A DNA stretch of 22,921 nt from Comamonadaceae bacterium UBA2334 (lineage in GTDB: Bacteria > Pseudomonadota > Gammaproteobacteria > Burkholderiales > Burkholderiaceae_C), in NCBI GenBank assembly GCA_002344885.1, contig DDUQ01000028.1, positions 1 through 22,921 on the forward strand, written 5' to 3'. The notes under the pieces are model-generated. The model saw only the letters and a list, made by a program, of their open reading frames with translations, had not been told where the DNA came from and did no database searches. Position numbers and translations under genes: made by a program. Positions 6,930-14,030 of the stretch are shown in pieces. Within the stretch, counting starts at the first letter, position 1. The number at the start of each line of letters is the position of its first letter.

Positions 6930-8357
6930 CTACTTGTTCCACTGCGCGATCTGCTGAGAGACGAAGCTGCTCATAGAACTCAGGCTGCCCATCTTCTTGT
7001 CAAGGGCGTTGTATTGCGCATACATGGCGGCCTGCCTTTGTGCCAGGCGTTGGTTCAGTGCATCCTGGTCTTTGCTGTTGCGCGTAATCGACGCTTGCAA
7101 AGCCTTGCTGCGGCCGCTGACGTTGCCGTCCACCCCATTGGCTTGCTGAATGAAGCTGTTGATGCGCCGCGCCATGCCGTCTGTTGCAGACGACCCAGTT
7201 GAGGCTGTGAAAAACGTGTTCAGGTCAGGCAGGTTTTTCAGCGCGGCATCCAGCTTCGTGTTGTTGATCGACAACGTGCCGTCGCGTTGCATTTCAAGGC
7301 CGATGTCGCTCAAGCGGTTGAACGATGTGCCACTCGGACCGGTGGCGCCCAGCATGTTGCGAAGCACGTTTTGCAATCCGACTGCAGTTGCATCGCCTTG
7401 CAACGCTCCGGCTTTTTTGCTGGCAGTGTCGTATTTGGTCAAGTCGGTCATCGTGTTGGCCAACTTGTTGAAAGCGGTCTGGAATGCCTCCACGCGAGAC
7501 TTGATCGCCGCCGTATCGTCACCCACTGTGATTGTGGCCGCAGTGGTTGTTTTGGCCAGCAGGTTCAACGTGATGCCCGGCACGGCGTTGGCAACCGTGT
7601 TGGTGGCTGACGTCACTGTGATGCCGTCAATTTCCACATTGGCATCTTGCGCTGCCTGCGTCTGTGTCATGCCAAAAAATGCAGAATTGCTCACGGAATA
7701 GGCGTACGCCAGTTTGCCGACACCGGTAGTGCCATCGGTAATTTCCGTGCCACCGCCATCAAAGCTCCTGACTTGGAAGCCTGACGCTGCGCCAGTCGTG
7801 TTGCCCCGCAACAGCAACTGGTCATTGGATCCCGACTTCACGACCACTGCGGTCACGCCAGCATTACCGCTGTTGATTTTGGTGGCAATGTCTGCCAGCG
7901 TATCGGTTGCTGCAACGTTCACGCTGACGGCGCTGCCCGTGCCGGCGGCAAAGCTGGTGCCACTCCACTGCCCAAGTTGAATGTCCAGGCGCCCTGATGA
8001 GCCAATTTGGGAGCCCGTCGCGATACCCACTGACCGCGTGGACTGCACTTGCGCAAGGTCATTGACTTTCAGGCCAAACGATGTTGCAAGTGCTCCTGCG
8101 CTGGCCGAGCCTGTGACAGCCGCAGTGTTGCTGGACAGGAAGGTCTTGCTTTTCCAAATGGTGGTGTCCAGCAGCTTTGTTGCAGCGTCCTGTAAACCAG
8201 AAAGTCCGGATTTGACCGTGCCATATGCAGAGAGCTTGGTCTGAAGGCTGGATGCGGTTGTTTTGAGTTGATTCAGCGGCTGCTGTTCAATCTTCATCAA
8301 CTGGCTGACGATGGATTGAACATCCAGACCGCTGCCTACGCCTGCCGATGAAATCAT
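6930..8357 (-). CDS. fliD: flagellar filament cap protein FliD (hook-associated protein 2)
   Basis: FliD forms the oligomeric cap at the filament tip and guides flagellin folding. The 475-residue protein starts MISSAGVGSGLDVQSIVSQLM, the classic FliD N-terminus. A coiled-coil stretch with KIEQQPLNQLKTTASSLQTKLSAYGTVKSGLSGLQ follows at about residues 27-62. The central domains are Ser/Thr/Ala/Gly-rich. The C-terminal segment has FLRNMLGATG-like and RINSFIQQANG portions and ends in a coiled coil (DQDALNQRLAQRQAAMYAQYNALDKKM) with SSFVSQQIAQW. AAGGAG lies six bases before the ATG. The gene sits between flagellins 3 and 2, bounded by a terminator on each side, so it is probably its own transcription unit. 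The fliS and fliT genes that often follow fliD are absent here. Confidence 0.96.
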   Translation of the reverse strand: MISSAGVGSGLDVQSIVSQLMKIEQQPLNQLKTTASSLQTKLSAYGTVKSGLSGLQDAATKLLDTTIWKSKTFLSSNTAAVTGSASAGALATSFGLKVNDLAQVQSTRSVGIATGSQIGSSGRLDIQLGQWSGTSFAAGTGSAVSVNVAATDTLADIATKINSGNAGVTAVVVKSGSNDQLLLRGNTTGAASGFQVRSFDGGGTEITDGTTGVGKLAYAYSVSNSAFFGMTQTQAAQDANVEIDGITVTSATNTVANAVPGITLNLLAKTTTAATITVGDDTAAIKSRVEAFQTAFNKLANTMTDLTKYDTASKKAGALQGDATAVGLQNVLRNMLGATGPSGTSFNRLSDIGLEMQRDGTLSINNTKLDAALKNLPDLNTFFTASTGSSATDGMARRINSFIQQANGVDGNVSGRSKALQASITRNSKDQDALNQRLAQRQAAMYAQYNALDKKMGSLSSMSSFVSQQIAQWNK

Positions 8358-8441
8358 GACGTGCTCCTTGACTCAATGGGCTTATGAACGGTGTGTGGCT
8401 TCTGCGGCGATCATGCCAGTTTTGCAATGGACTGATCAGCG

Positions 8442-8468
8442 AAAAAAGGCTGGCAACCCGTGCCAGCC
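8442..8468 (-). terminator. rho-independent terminator of flagellin 3
   Basis: On the minus strand GGCTGGCA (8461-8468), a CGGGT loop and TGCCAGCC (8448-8455) form an 8-bp stem followed by six T. It lies about 28 bases after the flagellin 3 stop. Confidence 0.94.
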
Positions 8469-8496
8469 CTCGCCACGATCCACCTTCAGTTTGCTT

Positions 8497-9357
8497 TCAG
8501 CGCAACAGGGCGAGCACACCTTGTGGCAATTGGTTGGCCTGTGCCACCATGGCTGTACCCGCTTGTTGCAGGATCTGCGTGCGGCTGAGGTTGGCGGTTT
8601 CCATCGCGAAGTCTGCATCCAAAATTCGGCCTTTTGCTGCCAATTGGTTTTCAGACGCACTTCTCAGGAAGTTCACGGTGTTTTCGAAACGACTTTGCAC
8701 CGCACCCAATTTAGCGCGAGCAGCATTCACAGCGGAAATTGCGCTGTCGATGTTTCCAAGTACTGCTGACGCATTTGCTGCAGGCGAACTGATGTTCAAG
8801 CCGGACGCTGCACCTGTCCCGTACACACCACTGATGTTGCCACCAGCCAGGTTCAAACTGCCCGACGTGACGGTGATCTGTTGCACAGAGCCGCTGTTGG
8901 CACCCACTTGGAAGGTGAAATCGGTGCTGCCCGACAACAGTGTTTGACCGTTGAACTGAACGGACCCCAAGGCTCGTTGAATTTCAGAGCCCAATTGGGT
9001 GTATTCATCGTTCAACTTATCAATGTCGCCACCTGCGCCAGTGGTATTGGTGCTGTTGGATGCTTGCACTGCCAATTCACGCATGCGCTGCAGCATGTCG
9101 GTGATGGTGCTCATGCCGGCTTCAGCTGTTTGCGCCAGTGATATGCCATCGTTCGCATTGCGGATGGCCACGTTCATGCCACGCACCTGGCTGTCCATCC
9201 TCGTGGCAATGGCCAAGCCAGCGGCATCGTCTTTCGCGCTGTTGACCCGCAAACCAGACGACAGGCGTTGCAGGGTGGTGGACATGGAACTCGCGTTCAG
9301 CAATGTGTTGCGTTGCGCGTTGATCGACATCACGTTGGTGTTGACTGACATGCTCAT
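8497..9357 (-). CDS. fliC: flagellin 3
   Basis: Third filament subunit, 286 residues. The N-terminus MSMSVNTNVMSINAQRN differs from flagellins 1 and 2 at about a dozen of the first ~107 positions. The middle (DEYTQLGSEIQRALGSVQFNG, then LLSGSTDFTFQVGANSGS) is nearly the same as in flagellin 1. The C-terminal export and D0 region QILQQAGTAMVAQANQLPQG ends in LALLR. AGGAG lies seven bases before the ATG at 9355-9357. This is the only one of the three with a textbook FliA promoter (9513-9539), which leaves a leader of roughly 150 bases, and it has its own terminator. It is therefore the best candidate for the strongly expressed late-class flagellin (inference). Confidence 0.97.
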   Translation of the reverse strand: MSMSVNTNVMSINAQRNTLLNASSMSTTLQRLSSGLRVNSAKDDAAGLAIATRMDSQVRGMNVAIRNANDGISLAQTAEAGMSTITDMLQRMRELAVQASNSTNTTGAGGDIDKLNDEYTQLGSEIQRALGSVQFNGQTLLSGSTDFTFQVGANSGSVQQITVTSGSLNLAGGNISGVYGTGAASGLNISSPAANASAVLGNIDSAISAVNAARAKLGAVQSRFENTVNFLRSASENQLAAKGRILDADFAMETANLSRTQILQQAGTAMVAQANQLPQGVLALLR

Positions 9358-9789
9358 GATGAGGCTCCTAAAAAATGTTGACTTTTAGCAAACAGGCATT
9401 GCTGCCGATCCAACAGGGTCACTTCACGCGAACCCGTGGGCCGGCTCAAGTGGCTCCGTTTGAAGTCGCTGCTTGCCGGTCGACGAACCTGATTGGAAGC
9501 TCGTTGTATGTGTTTTCGGGTACTGTGCCAGAAACTTTAGCCACTGCAAGCACATATTTGGCGCAATGTTCGTTTCTTGATCCAGATCAACATGAAAAGT
9601 GAGTGTTGCCTTTTTCGGGCTCAGCAATTGCGAGCACCGACATCAATGATTCAGCCCATAACGTCCGGAGATGGGTGGTGTCTTCAAGGCTTTAATGGCT
9701 TTCGAATCAGTACCTTTCCCTTATCATGCGCTTGCCTGCGGTGCTGTTGCAACGCGGCACGTACATTTGTTTCATAACCTGGACAGGCT
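9358..9789. other. divergent intergenic region between flagellin 3 and motA
   Basis: This 432-bp stretch separates the flagellin/fliD genes (minus) from motA (plus). It holds the flagellin 3 ribosome site (AGGAG near 9362-9366) and a FliA-type promoter on the minus strand at 9513-9539. The 250 bases before motA show no clear -35/-10 pair for sigma-70, sigma-28 or sigma-54; GCCCATAA near 9655-9662 resembles a FliA -10 but lacks a -35. The small open frames here have no ribosome site or family resemblance, and I do not call them genes. Confidence 0.7.
9513..9539 (-). promoter_or_regulatory. FliA (sigma-28) promoter of flagellin 3
   Basis: On the minus strand TAAAGTTT (9532-9539), 11 bases, then CCCGAAAA (9513-9520). 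The -35 is identical to the enteric FliA consensus TAAAGTTT, the spacing is exact, and the -10 matches GCCGATAA at six of eight positions. The predicted start is near 9505, giving a leader of about 150 bases. Confidence 0.82.
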
Positions 9790-10647
9790 ATGTTTGTATT
9801 CGTAGGCTGGGGCGTGGTGATTGGCTGCGTGTTCGGTGTGTTCATCGTTCACGGCGGCAACATCATGGTGGTGCTCAAGGCACTGCCCTTTGAGATGATC
9901 ACCATCGGCGGTGCCACGCTGGGTGCTTTTTTGGCATCCAACAAGATGACCGTGGTCAAGGCCACTGTGGCTGGCTTGGGCAAATGCTTCAAAGGCAGCA
10001 AGTACACCAAAGATCGCTACATGGAGCTGTTGGCGCTGCTGTTCGACATATTGCAAAAAGCCCGCAAGGAAGGCTTGATGGCCATTGAGAAGGACGTGGA
10101 AGAGCCGCATTCATCCCCGCTTTTCCAGAAGTATCCAAATGTGGGCAATGACCATCACGTGACCGAGTTCATCACAGATTACTTGCGGCTGATGGTGTCA
10201 GGCAACCTGAATGCGCACGAAATTGAGTCCATCATGGACACAGAAATCGAAACCCATCATCACGAAGCGCATGCAGCCATTCAGGCCATATCTCGTATCG
10301 CTGGTGGATTGCCCGCGTTCGGTATCGTTGCCGCCGTGTTGGGCGTGGTTAACACCATGGGGTCTGTGGGGCAACCCCCGGCGGTGTTGGGCGGCATGAT
10401 CGGTTCGGCGCTGGTAGGGACCTTCCTGGGCATTTTGTTGGCCTATGCCTTTGCCGAGCCGTTGGGATTTTTGCTGGAACAGAAAGAAGATGAGGCCGCC
10501 AAAGAGTTGCAATGCATCAAGACCACGTTGCTGGCCAGCATGCAAGGCTATGCGCCCATGACGGCCATCGAATTCGGGCGCAAAGTACTGTACTCCACCG
10601 ACCGTCCGACGTTTGCAGAGTTGGAAGCCCACGTCAAGAAAAAGTGA
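9790..10647 (+). CDS. motA: flagellar motor stator protein MotA
   Basis: MotA and MotB form the ion-conducting stator in the inner membrane. The 285-residue protein begins with a membrane helix (FVGWGVVIGCVFGVFIVHGG), has a second near residues 33-50 and a third and fourth near 175-225. The large cytoplasmic loop carries R92 and E100, which align with the E. coli residues R90 and E98 that contact FliG. P175 and P224 match the conserved prolines P173 and P222. The Asp-based MotB partner downstream suggests a proton-type stator. The ribosome site is weak (an AGG two bases before the ATG). It heads a motA-motB-cheY-cheZ cluster that ends in a terminator at 12780. Confidence 0.97.
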   Translation: MFVFVGWGVVIGCVFGVFIVHGGNIMVVLKALPFEMITIGGATLGAFLASNKMTVVKATVAGLGKCFKGSKYTKDRYMELLALLFDILQKARKEGLMAIEKDVEEPHSSPLFQKYPNVGNDHHVTEFITDYLRLMVSGNLNAHEIESIMDTEIETHHHEAHAAIQAISRIAGGLPAFGIVAAVLGVVNTMGSVGQPPAVLGGMIGSALVGTFLGILLAYAFAEPLGFLLEQKEDEAAKELQCIKTTLLASMQGYAPMTAIEFGRKVLYSTDRPTFAELEAHVKKK

Positions 10648-10697
10648 GCATTCAAGATAATTCCGTAAAGCGTTAGAATCATATTTTATATTGAATC

Positions 10698-11627
10698 ATG
10701 GCTGGTGACGCCAAACGGCTCCAACCCATCATCATCAAGCGCGTCAAGAAAGGCGGTCACGCCTCTCACGGCGGTGCCTGGAAGATTGCCTACGCCGACT
10801 TCGTGACGGCCATGATGGCCTTCTTCCTGTTGATGTGGTTGTTGGGTTCCACGACCGAGGGCGACAAGAAGGGCATTGCTGACTACTTCGCCAGCCCGCT
10901 CAAGATTGCGCTCATGGGTGGCCCGGGCTCGGGTGGCAGCAACTCAATCATGACAGGGGGCGGAAGAGATTTGAGCCAGTCCGCAGGCAAGGTTGATGGC
11001 GGTGATGCCAGCCGTACCGAAAAACTCCGGGGTGCCCAGACAGCGCAAGCTTTGTACAAGCAACAGGAAGCAGAGCGCCTGGAGCAATTGCGCGACAAGA
11101 TCGTCAACGTCATCGTCAACAACCCCAAGCTCATGGAGTTTGCCGACCAGATCCGGCTTGAATTGACGCCTGATGGCTTGCACATCCAGATTGTCGATGC
11201 GCAGAATCGACCCATGTTTGACAGCGGTGGGGCAGTGGTCAAACCCTACATGAAGGACTTGGTGAGAGCCGTGGGCAGTGTGCTGGTCGATGTTGAAAAC
11301 CGTCTGTCGCTGGCGGGTCACACCGATTCGGCACCTTTTGGCGGTGGGTTGGCGGGTTACAGCAATTGGGAGTTGTCGGCTGAGCGGGCGAACGCGGTCA
11401 GGCGCGAGTTGTTTGCTGTGGGCCTGCCGAACGAAAAGATCGTGCGCGTGGAGGGGTTGGCCTACAGCCAGCCACTGGAGCCAGCGCATCCTGAAGCTGC
11501 CATCAACCGGCGGATCAGCATCGTGGTCATGACGCGGGACGCTGAAGAACGTGCCAACCGCACCTACCGGGCCGGCAGTTTTGACCCCGGTCAGTCTGAA
11601 GCGCAAAATCCACCTCAAGCCCGTTAA
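10698..11627 (+). CDS. motB: flagellar motor stator protein MotB
   Basis: MotB anchors the stator to peptidoglycan and carries the proton-binding aspartate. The 309-residue protein has an N-terminal basic stretch, then HGGAWKIAYADFVTAMMAFF with D34 in the single membrane helix, equivalent to E. coli D32. The following segment (about 52-75) is the plug region. The C-terminal OmpA-like domain is clear: LAGHTDSAPFGGG, NWELSAERANAVRREL and INRRISIVV, spanning about residues 150-275. The gene starts 50 bases after motA, with no Shine-Dalgarno before the ATG; that gap is unusually AT-rich. Confidence 0.97.
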   Translation: MAGDAKRLQPIIIKRVKKGGHASHGGAWKIAYADFVTAMMAFFLLMWLLGSTTEGDKKGIADYFASPLKIALMGGPGSGGSNSIMTGGGRDLSQSAGKVDGGDASRTEKLRGAQTAQALYKQQEAERLEQLRDKIVNVIVNNPKLMEFADQIRLELTPDGLHIQIVDAQNRPMFDSGGAVVKPYMKDLVRAVGSVLVDVENRLSLAGHTDSAPFGGGLAGYSNWELSAERANAVRRELFAVGLPNEKIVRVEGLAYSQPLEPAHPEAAINRRISIVVMTRDAEERANRTYRAGSFDPGQSEAQNPPQAR

Positions 11628-11631
11628 TAAG

Positions 11632-11659
11632 CGGTATAACGCCATTTAATCCGGTATAA
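11632..11659 (+). repeat. tandem CGGTATAA repeats between motB and cheY
   Basis: CGGTATAA occurs at 11632-11639 and again at 11652-11659, 20 bases apart from start to start, which is about two turns of the helix. The repeats begin five bases after the motB stop and lie some 55-80 bases before cheY. They could be a regulator site or part of a promoter; the function is unknown. Confidence 0.5.
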
Positions 11660-11712
11660 ACCCATGCGTTGCATGCCGTCAGGCGCCGTCACTCACATCC
11701 CACGGGGAATTT

Positions 11713-12099
11713 ATGGCTAACGACCTTCGTTTTTTGATCGTTGATGACTTTTCAACCATGCGCCGCATTGTGCGTGGGTTGTTGAAAGAGATTGGTTATG
11801 TGGATGCCGACGAGGCGGAAGACGGTGCCGCTGCCCTGAACAAGCTGCGCAACGGGCGCTTTGATTTTGTGGTCAGCGACATCAACATGCCCAACATGAA
11901 CGGGTTTCAGTTGCTGAAAGAAATCAAGTCCGACGACAAACTCAAGCACATACCGGTTCTTATGGTCACGGCCGAGGCGCGCAAGGAAGACATCGTGCTG
12001 GCAGCTCAAAGTGGCGCGGCGGGCTATATCGTGAAGCCTTTCACCAAGGCCACCCTGGAAGACAAGCTGATCAACATCATCAAAAAACTGGGTCTTTGA
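11713..12099 (+). CDS. cheY: chemotaxis response regulator CheY
   Basis: Single-domain receiver protein of 128 residues. When phosphorylated by CheA it binds FliM and changes motor rotation. All key residues are present: acidic pocket D11 and D12, phospho-acceptor D56 in VVSDINMPNMNG, T86, Y105 and K108 in IVKPF. The length is exactly that of classical CheY. GGGG five bases before the ATG is a usable ribosome site. It follows motB after 85 bases containing a tandem 8-bp repeat, and cheZ starts 12 bases after its stop, so the phosphatase and its substrate are co-transcribed. Confidence 0.98.
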   Translation: MANDLRFLIVDDFSTMRRIVRGLLKEIGYVDADEAEDGAAALNKLRNGRFDFVVSDINMPNMNGFQLLKEIKSDDKLKHIPVLMVTAEARKEDIVLAAQSGAAGYIVKPFTKATLEDKLINIIKKLGL

Positions 12100-12104
12100 G
12101 GGAG
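12098..12104 (+). promoter_or_regulatory. ribosome binding site of cheZ
   Basis: GAGGGAG overlaps the cheY stop and ends seven bases before the ATG at 12112. It favours that ATG over the in-frame GTG at 12106, which would lie only one base away. Confidence 0.8.
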
Positions 12105-12111
12105 TGTGACC

Positions 12112-12744
12112 ATGACCGAACCAGAAGACACCAGTGTATTGGAGGCTCAGTGGGCAGATGCTGCGGCTGAAGAAGCGCGCTCCAAAGCCATGTTCAACCG
12201 GGTGGGGCATATCACCCGCCAGTTGCACGATGCCTTGCAGGAATTGGGGTATGCCGACCGGCTGAAGGACACAGCTGGCGAGTTGCCCGATGCGAAGAGC
12301 CGACTGAATTACATCGCCAAACTGACGGGCGAAGCGGCCGAGAAAGTGCTCAACAGCGTGGACGCAGCCAAGGCCAAGCAGGATGAGGTGGTGCAAATCA
12401 GCCGTCTGCTGGAGTCGTTGTTCCCGGCCAAGCCAGCGCTGGCCGAACAGTTGGGGCGGCTCCGCGCGTGTGGTGAGCAGACTGACCAGCACCTGACGGA
12501 CATCATGATGGCGCAGGACTTTCATGACCTGACCGGGCAGGTGATTGCCAGGGTGGTCAAGTTGGCTGCCAGCATTGAAGACCAGTTGCTGCAGCTGTTG
12601 GTGGATGTGGCTCCGCAACAGTTACAGCCACCCAAGACGGATCCGCTCGATCTGTCCGGCCCGGTGGTCAACCCGGAAGGCCGGTCCGATGTGGCTGCCA
12701 ACCAGCAGGACGTGGACGACTTGTTGGCCAGTCTGGGTTTCTGA
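12112..12744 (+). CDS. cheZ: CheY-P phosphatase CheZ
   Basis: CheZ accelerates dephosphorylation of CheY-P. The 210-residue protein is mostly helical. It has the catalytic segment DIMMAQDFHDLTGQVI, in which D139 and Q143 match the E. coli residues D143 and Q147 (Gln positions the attacking water). The C-terminus ends QDVDDLLASLGF, the conserved CheY-binding helix, after a Pro-rich linker. The start ATG is chosen on its ribosome site, which gives MTEPEDTS as N-terminus. A strong terminator follows 35 bases after the stop. The gene is the last of the motA-motB-cheY-cheZ group; the adjacent cheY supports the assignment. Confidence 0.97.
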   Translation: MTEPEDTSVLEAQWADAAAEEARSKAMFNRVGHITRQLHDALQELGYADRLKDTAGELPDAKSRLNYIAKLTGEAAEKVLNSVDAAKAKQDEVVQISRLLESLFPAKPALAEQLGRLRACGEQTDQHLTDIMMAQDFHDLTGQVIARVVKLAASIEDQLLQLLVDVAPQQLQPPKTDPLDLSGPVVNPEGRSDVAANQQDVDDLLASLGF

Positions 12745-12779
12745 CGGTGCGCCATTTGGGTGCGTTGGCAGCAGCAGAT

Positions 12780-12804
12780 AAGCCGGGGTAACCCGGCTTT
12801 TTTT
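12780..12804 (+). terminator. rho-independent terminator after cheZ
   Basis: AAGCCGGG (12780-12787), loop GTAA, CCCGGCTT (12792-12799), with T at 12798-12804. It separates the mot/che group from the flhB operon. Confidence 0.95.
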
Positions 12805-12808
12805 GTGC

Positions 12809-12835
12809 TTTAGTGTTTTGACCCCCGGCCGACAA
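12809..12835 (+). promoter_or_regulatory. candidate FliA (sigma-28) promoter of the flhB-fliA operon
   Basis: TTTAGTGT (12809-12816), 11 bases, GCCGACAA (12828-12835). The -10 matches GCCGATAA at seven of eight positions and the spacing is exact; the -35 matches TAAAGTTT at five of eight. The predicted start near 12842 leaves a short leader before flhB. Because fliA is in this operon, this would be an autoregulatory loop. Confidence 0.65.
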
Positions 12836-12863
12836 TGCAGCGAACTTTCTACAGGCGCTGCAA

Positions 12864-14030
12864 ATGGACTCCAGTCAGGAAAAAGACTTACCGGCCACCG
12901 GCAGACGGCTGGCACAGGCCCGGGGCGATGGGCAGGTCGCAAGGTCGAAAGACCTGAGCAACCTCGTTGTACTGGGTGGTGGATTTTGGATACTGGTGAG
13001 CTACTTTCCAGAAGCCCTCTCTCGCTTGAAAGACGGATTGCAAAATCAACTGCGTTTCGATCACAACAGCCTTGCAAGGGCCGATTTCATCAGCGCACAT
13101 GTTGTTGGTGCGTTGATATCAAGTGCCTACGTTTTTCTGCCATTGGCTGTCGCGTTGTTGTGTGCATCTGTGCTGACTACTTTTGTCAATGGAGGGTGGG
13201 CACCCAGTACCAAGCCTTTGGAACTGGACTTGAACAAGCTCAATCCGTTGACCGGGCTTGGCAACCTGTTTTCGAAAGAAAAGCTCACCGATGTGTTGAA
13301 GCTTCTAGCGCTGTGTACGGTTATTGGCACCATAGGATGGTTTTATCTTGCGGCACATTTGAAGGACTTTGCTAGCCTGACTTTGCACCCATTGGATGCC
13401 GGGCTTATCCGAATGGGCCTCTGGCTCAAGGATGGCATCTGGATTTTGTTGTTTGTGGTGTTGGTCGAGGCAATGATTGATGTGCCGCTTTCAAAGTACC
13501 AGTTTGCCCAGCGCATGCGCATGTCGCACGAAGAAGTCAAGCAGGAGCACAAAGAGGTGGAAGGTAACCCCCAAATGAAGGGGCGCATCAAGGCTCGCCA
13601 GCGCGAGGCTGCCAACCGACGCAGCATTGCGGCCGTACCGAAGGCCGACCTGGTGGTGATGAACCCCACGCACTATGCCGTGGCGCTGCGCTACGACGAA
13701 AGCACCATGGCGGTGCCTAAAGTGATCGCCAAGGGAACGGACCTCGTGGCCCTGCAGATCCGTGACGTGGCCAAGGGGCACAAGGTGCCGGTCATGCAGT
13801 CCCCCATGCTGGCACGGGCGTTGTACGCCCACACCGAGCTGGATGGAGACATTCCTCAGGCCCTGTATACCGCCGTGGCGCAGGTGTTGGCCTATGTGTA
13901 CCAGGTCAGGGCCGCCATGCAAGGCAAAGGGCGTATGCCATTGGTTGAACCTGTGCCCGATGTGCCGGTCGAGTTGGATCCGCACCACGGCCGTGAGCTG
14001 GCACCCGAAACCCAAGGGAACAAACCATGA
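12864..14030 (+). CDS. flhB: flagellar type III export gate protein FlhB
   Basis: FlhB is an inner-membrane component of the flagellar export gate and the substrate-specificity switch. The 388-residue protein begins EKDLPATGRRLAQARGDGQVARSKDL, the family N-terminus, then has four membrane segments near residues 33-48, 85-108, 143-163 and 190-208. The cytoplasmic domain contains the autocleavage motif N267-P268-T269-H270 in VVMNPTHYAVAL. Cleavage between Asn and Pro is known in the family. The C-terminal tail past residue 355 is Pro-rich and variable. The ribosome site is weak. The stop overlaps the flhA start by four bases (ATGA). It is the first gene of the operon flhB-flhA-flhF-flhG-like-fliA. 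Confidence 0.98.
   Translation: MDSSQEKDLPATGRRLAQARGDGQVARSKDLSNLVVLGGGFWILVSYFPEALSRLKDGLQNQLRFDHNSLARADFISAHVVGALISSAYVFLPLAVALLCASVLTTFVNGGWAPSTKPLELDLNKLNPLTGLGNLFSKEKLTDVLKLLALCTVIGTIGWFYLAAHLKDFASLTLHPLDAGLIRMGLWLKDGIWILLFVVLVEAMIDVPLSKYQFAQRMRMSHEEVKQEHKEVEGNPQMKGRIKARQREAANRRSIAAVPKADLVVMNPTHYAVALRYDESTMAVPKVIAKGTDLVALQIRDVAKGHKVPVMQSPMLARALYAHTELDGDIPQALYTAVAQVLAYVYQVRAAMQGKGRMPLVEPVPDVPVELDPHHGRELAPETQGNKP

Noticed and set aside
9655..9662. GCCCATAA as a FliA -10 for motA
   Set aside because: Seven of eight bases match, but the octamer 11 bases upstream has no resemblance to TAAAGTTT, so it is not called.
9375..9777. Two small plus-strand frames in the flagellin 3-motA gap (75 and 66 codons)
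   Set aside because: No ribosome site and no family resemblance, and they overlap the FliA promoter and leader of flagellin 3.
11752..12618. 288-codon minus-strand open frame
   Set aside because: Antisense to cheY and cheZ, which both have all catalytic residues.
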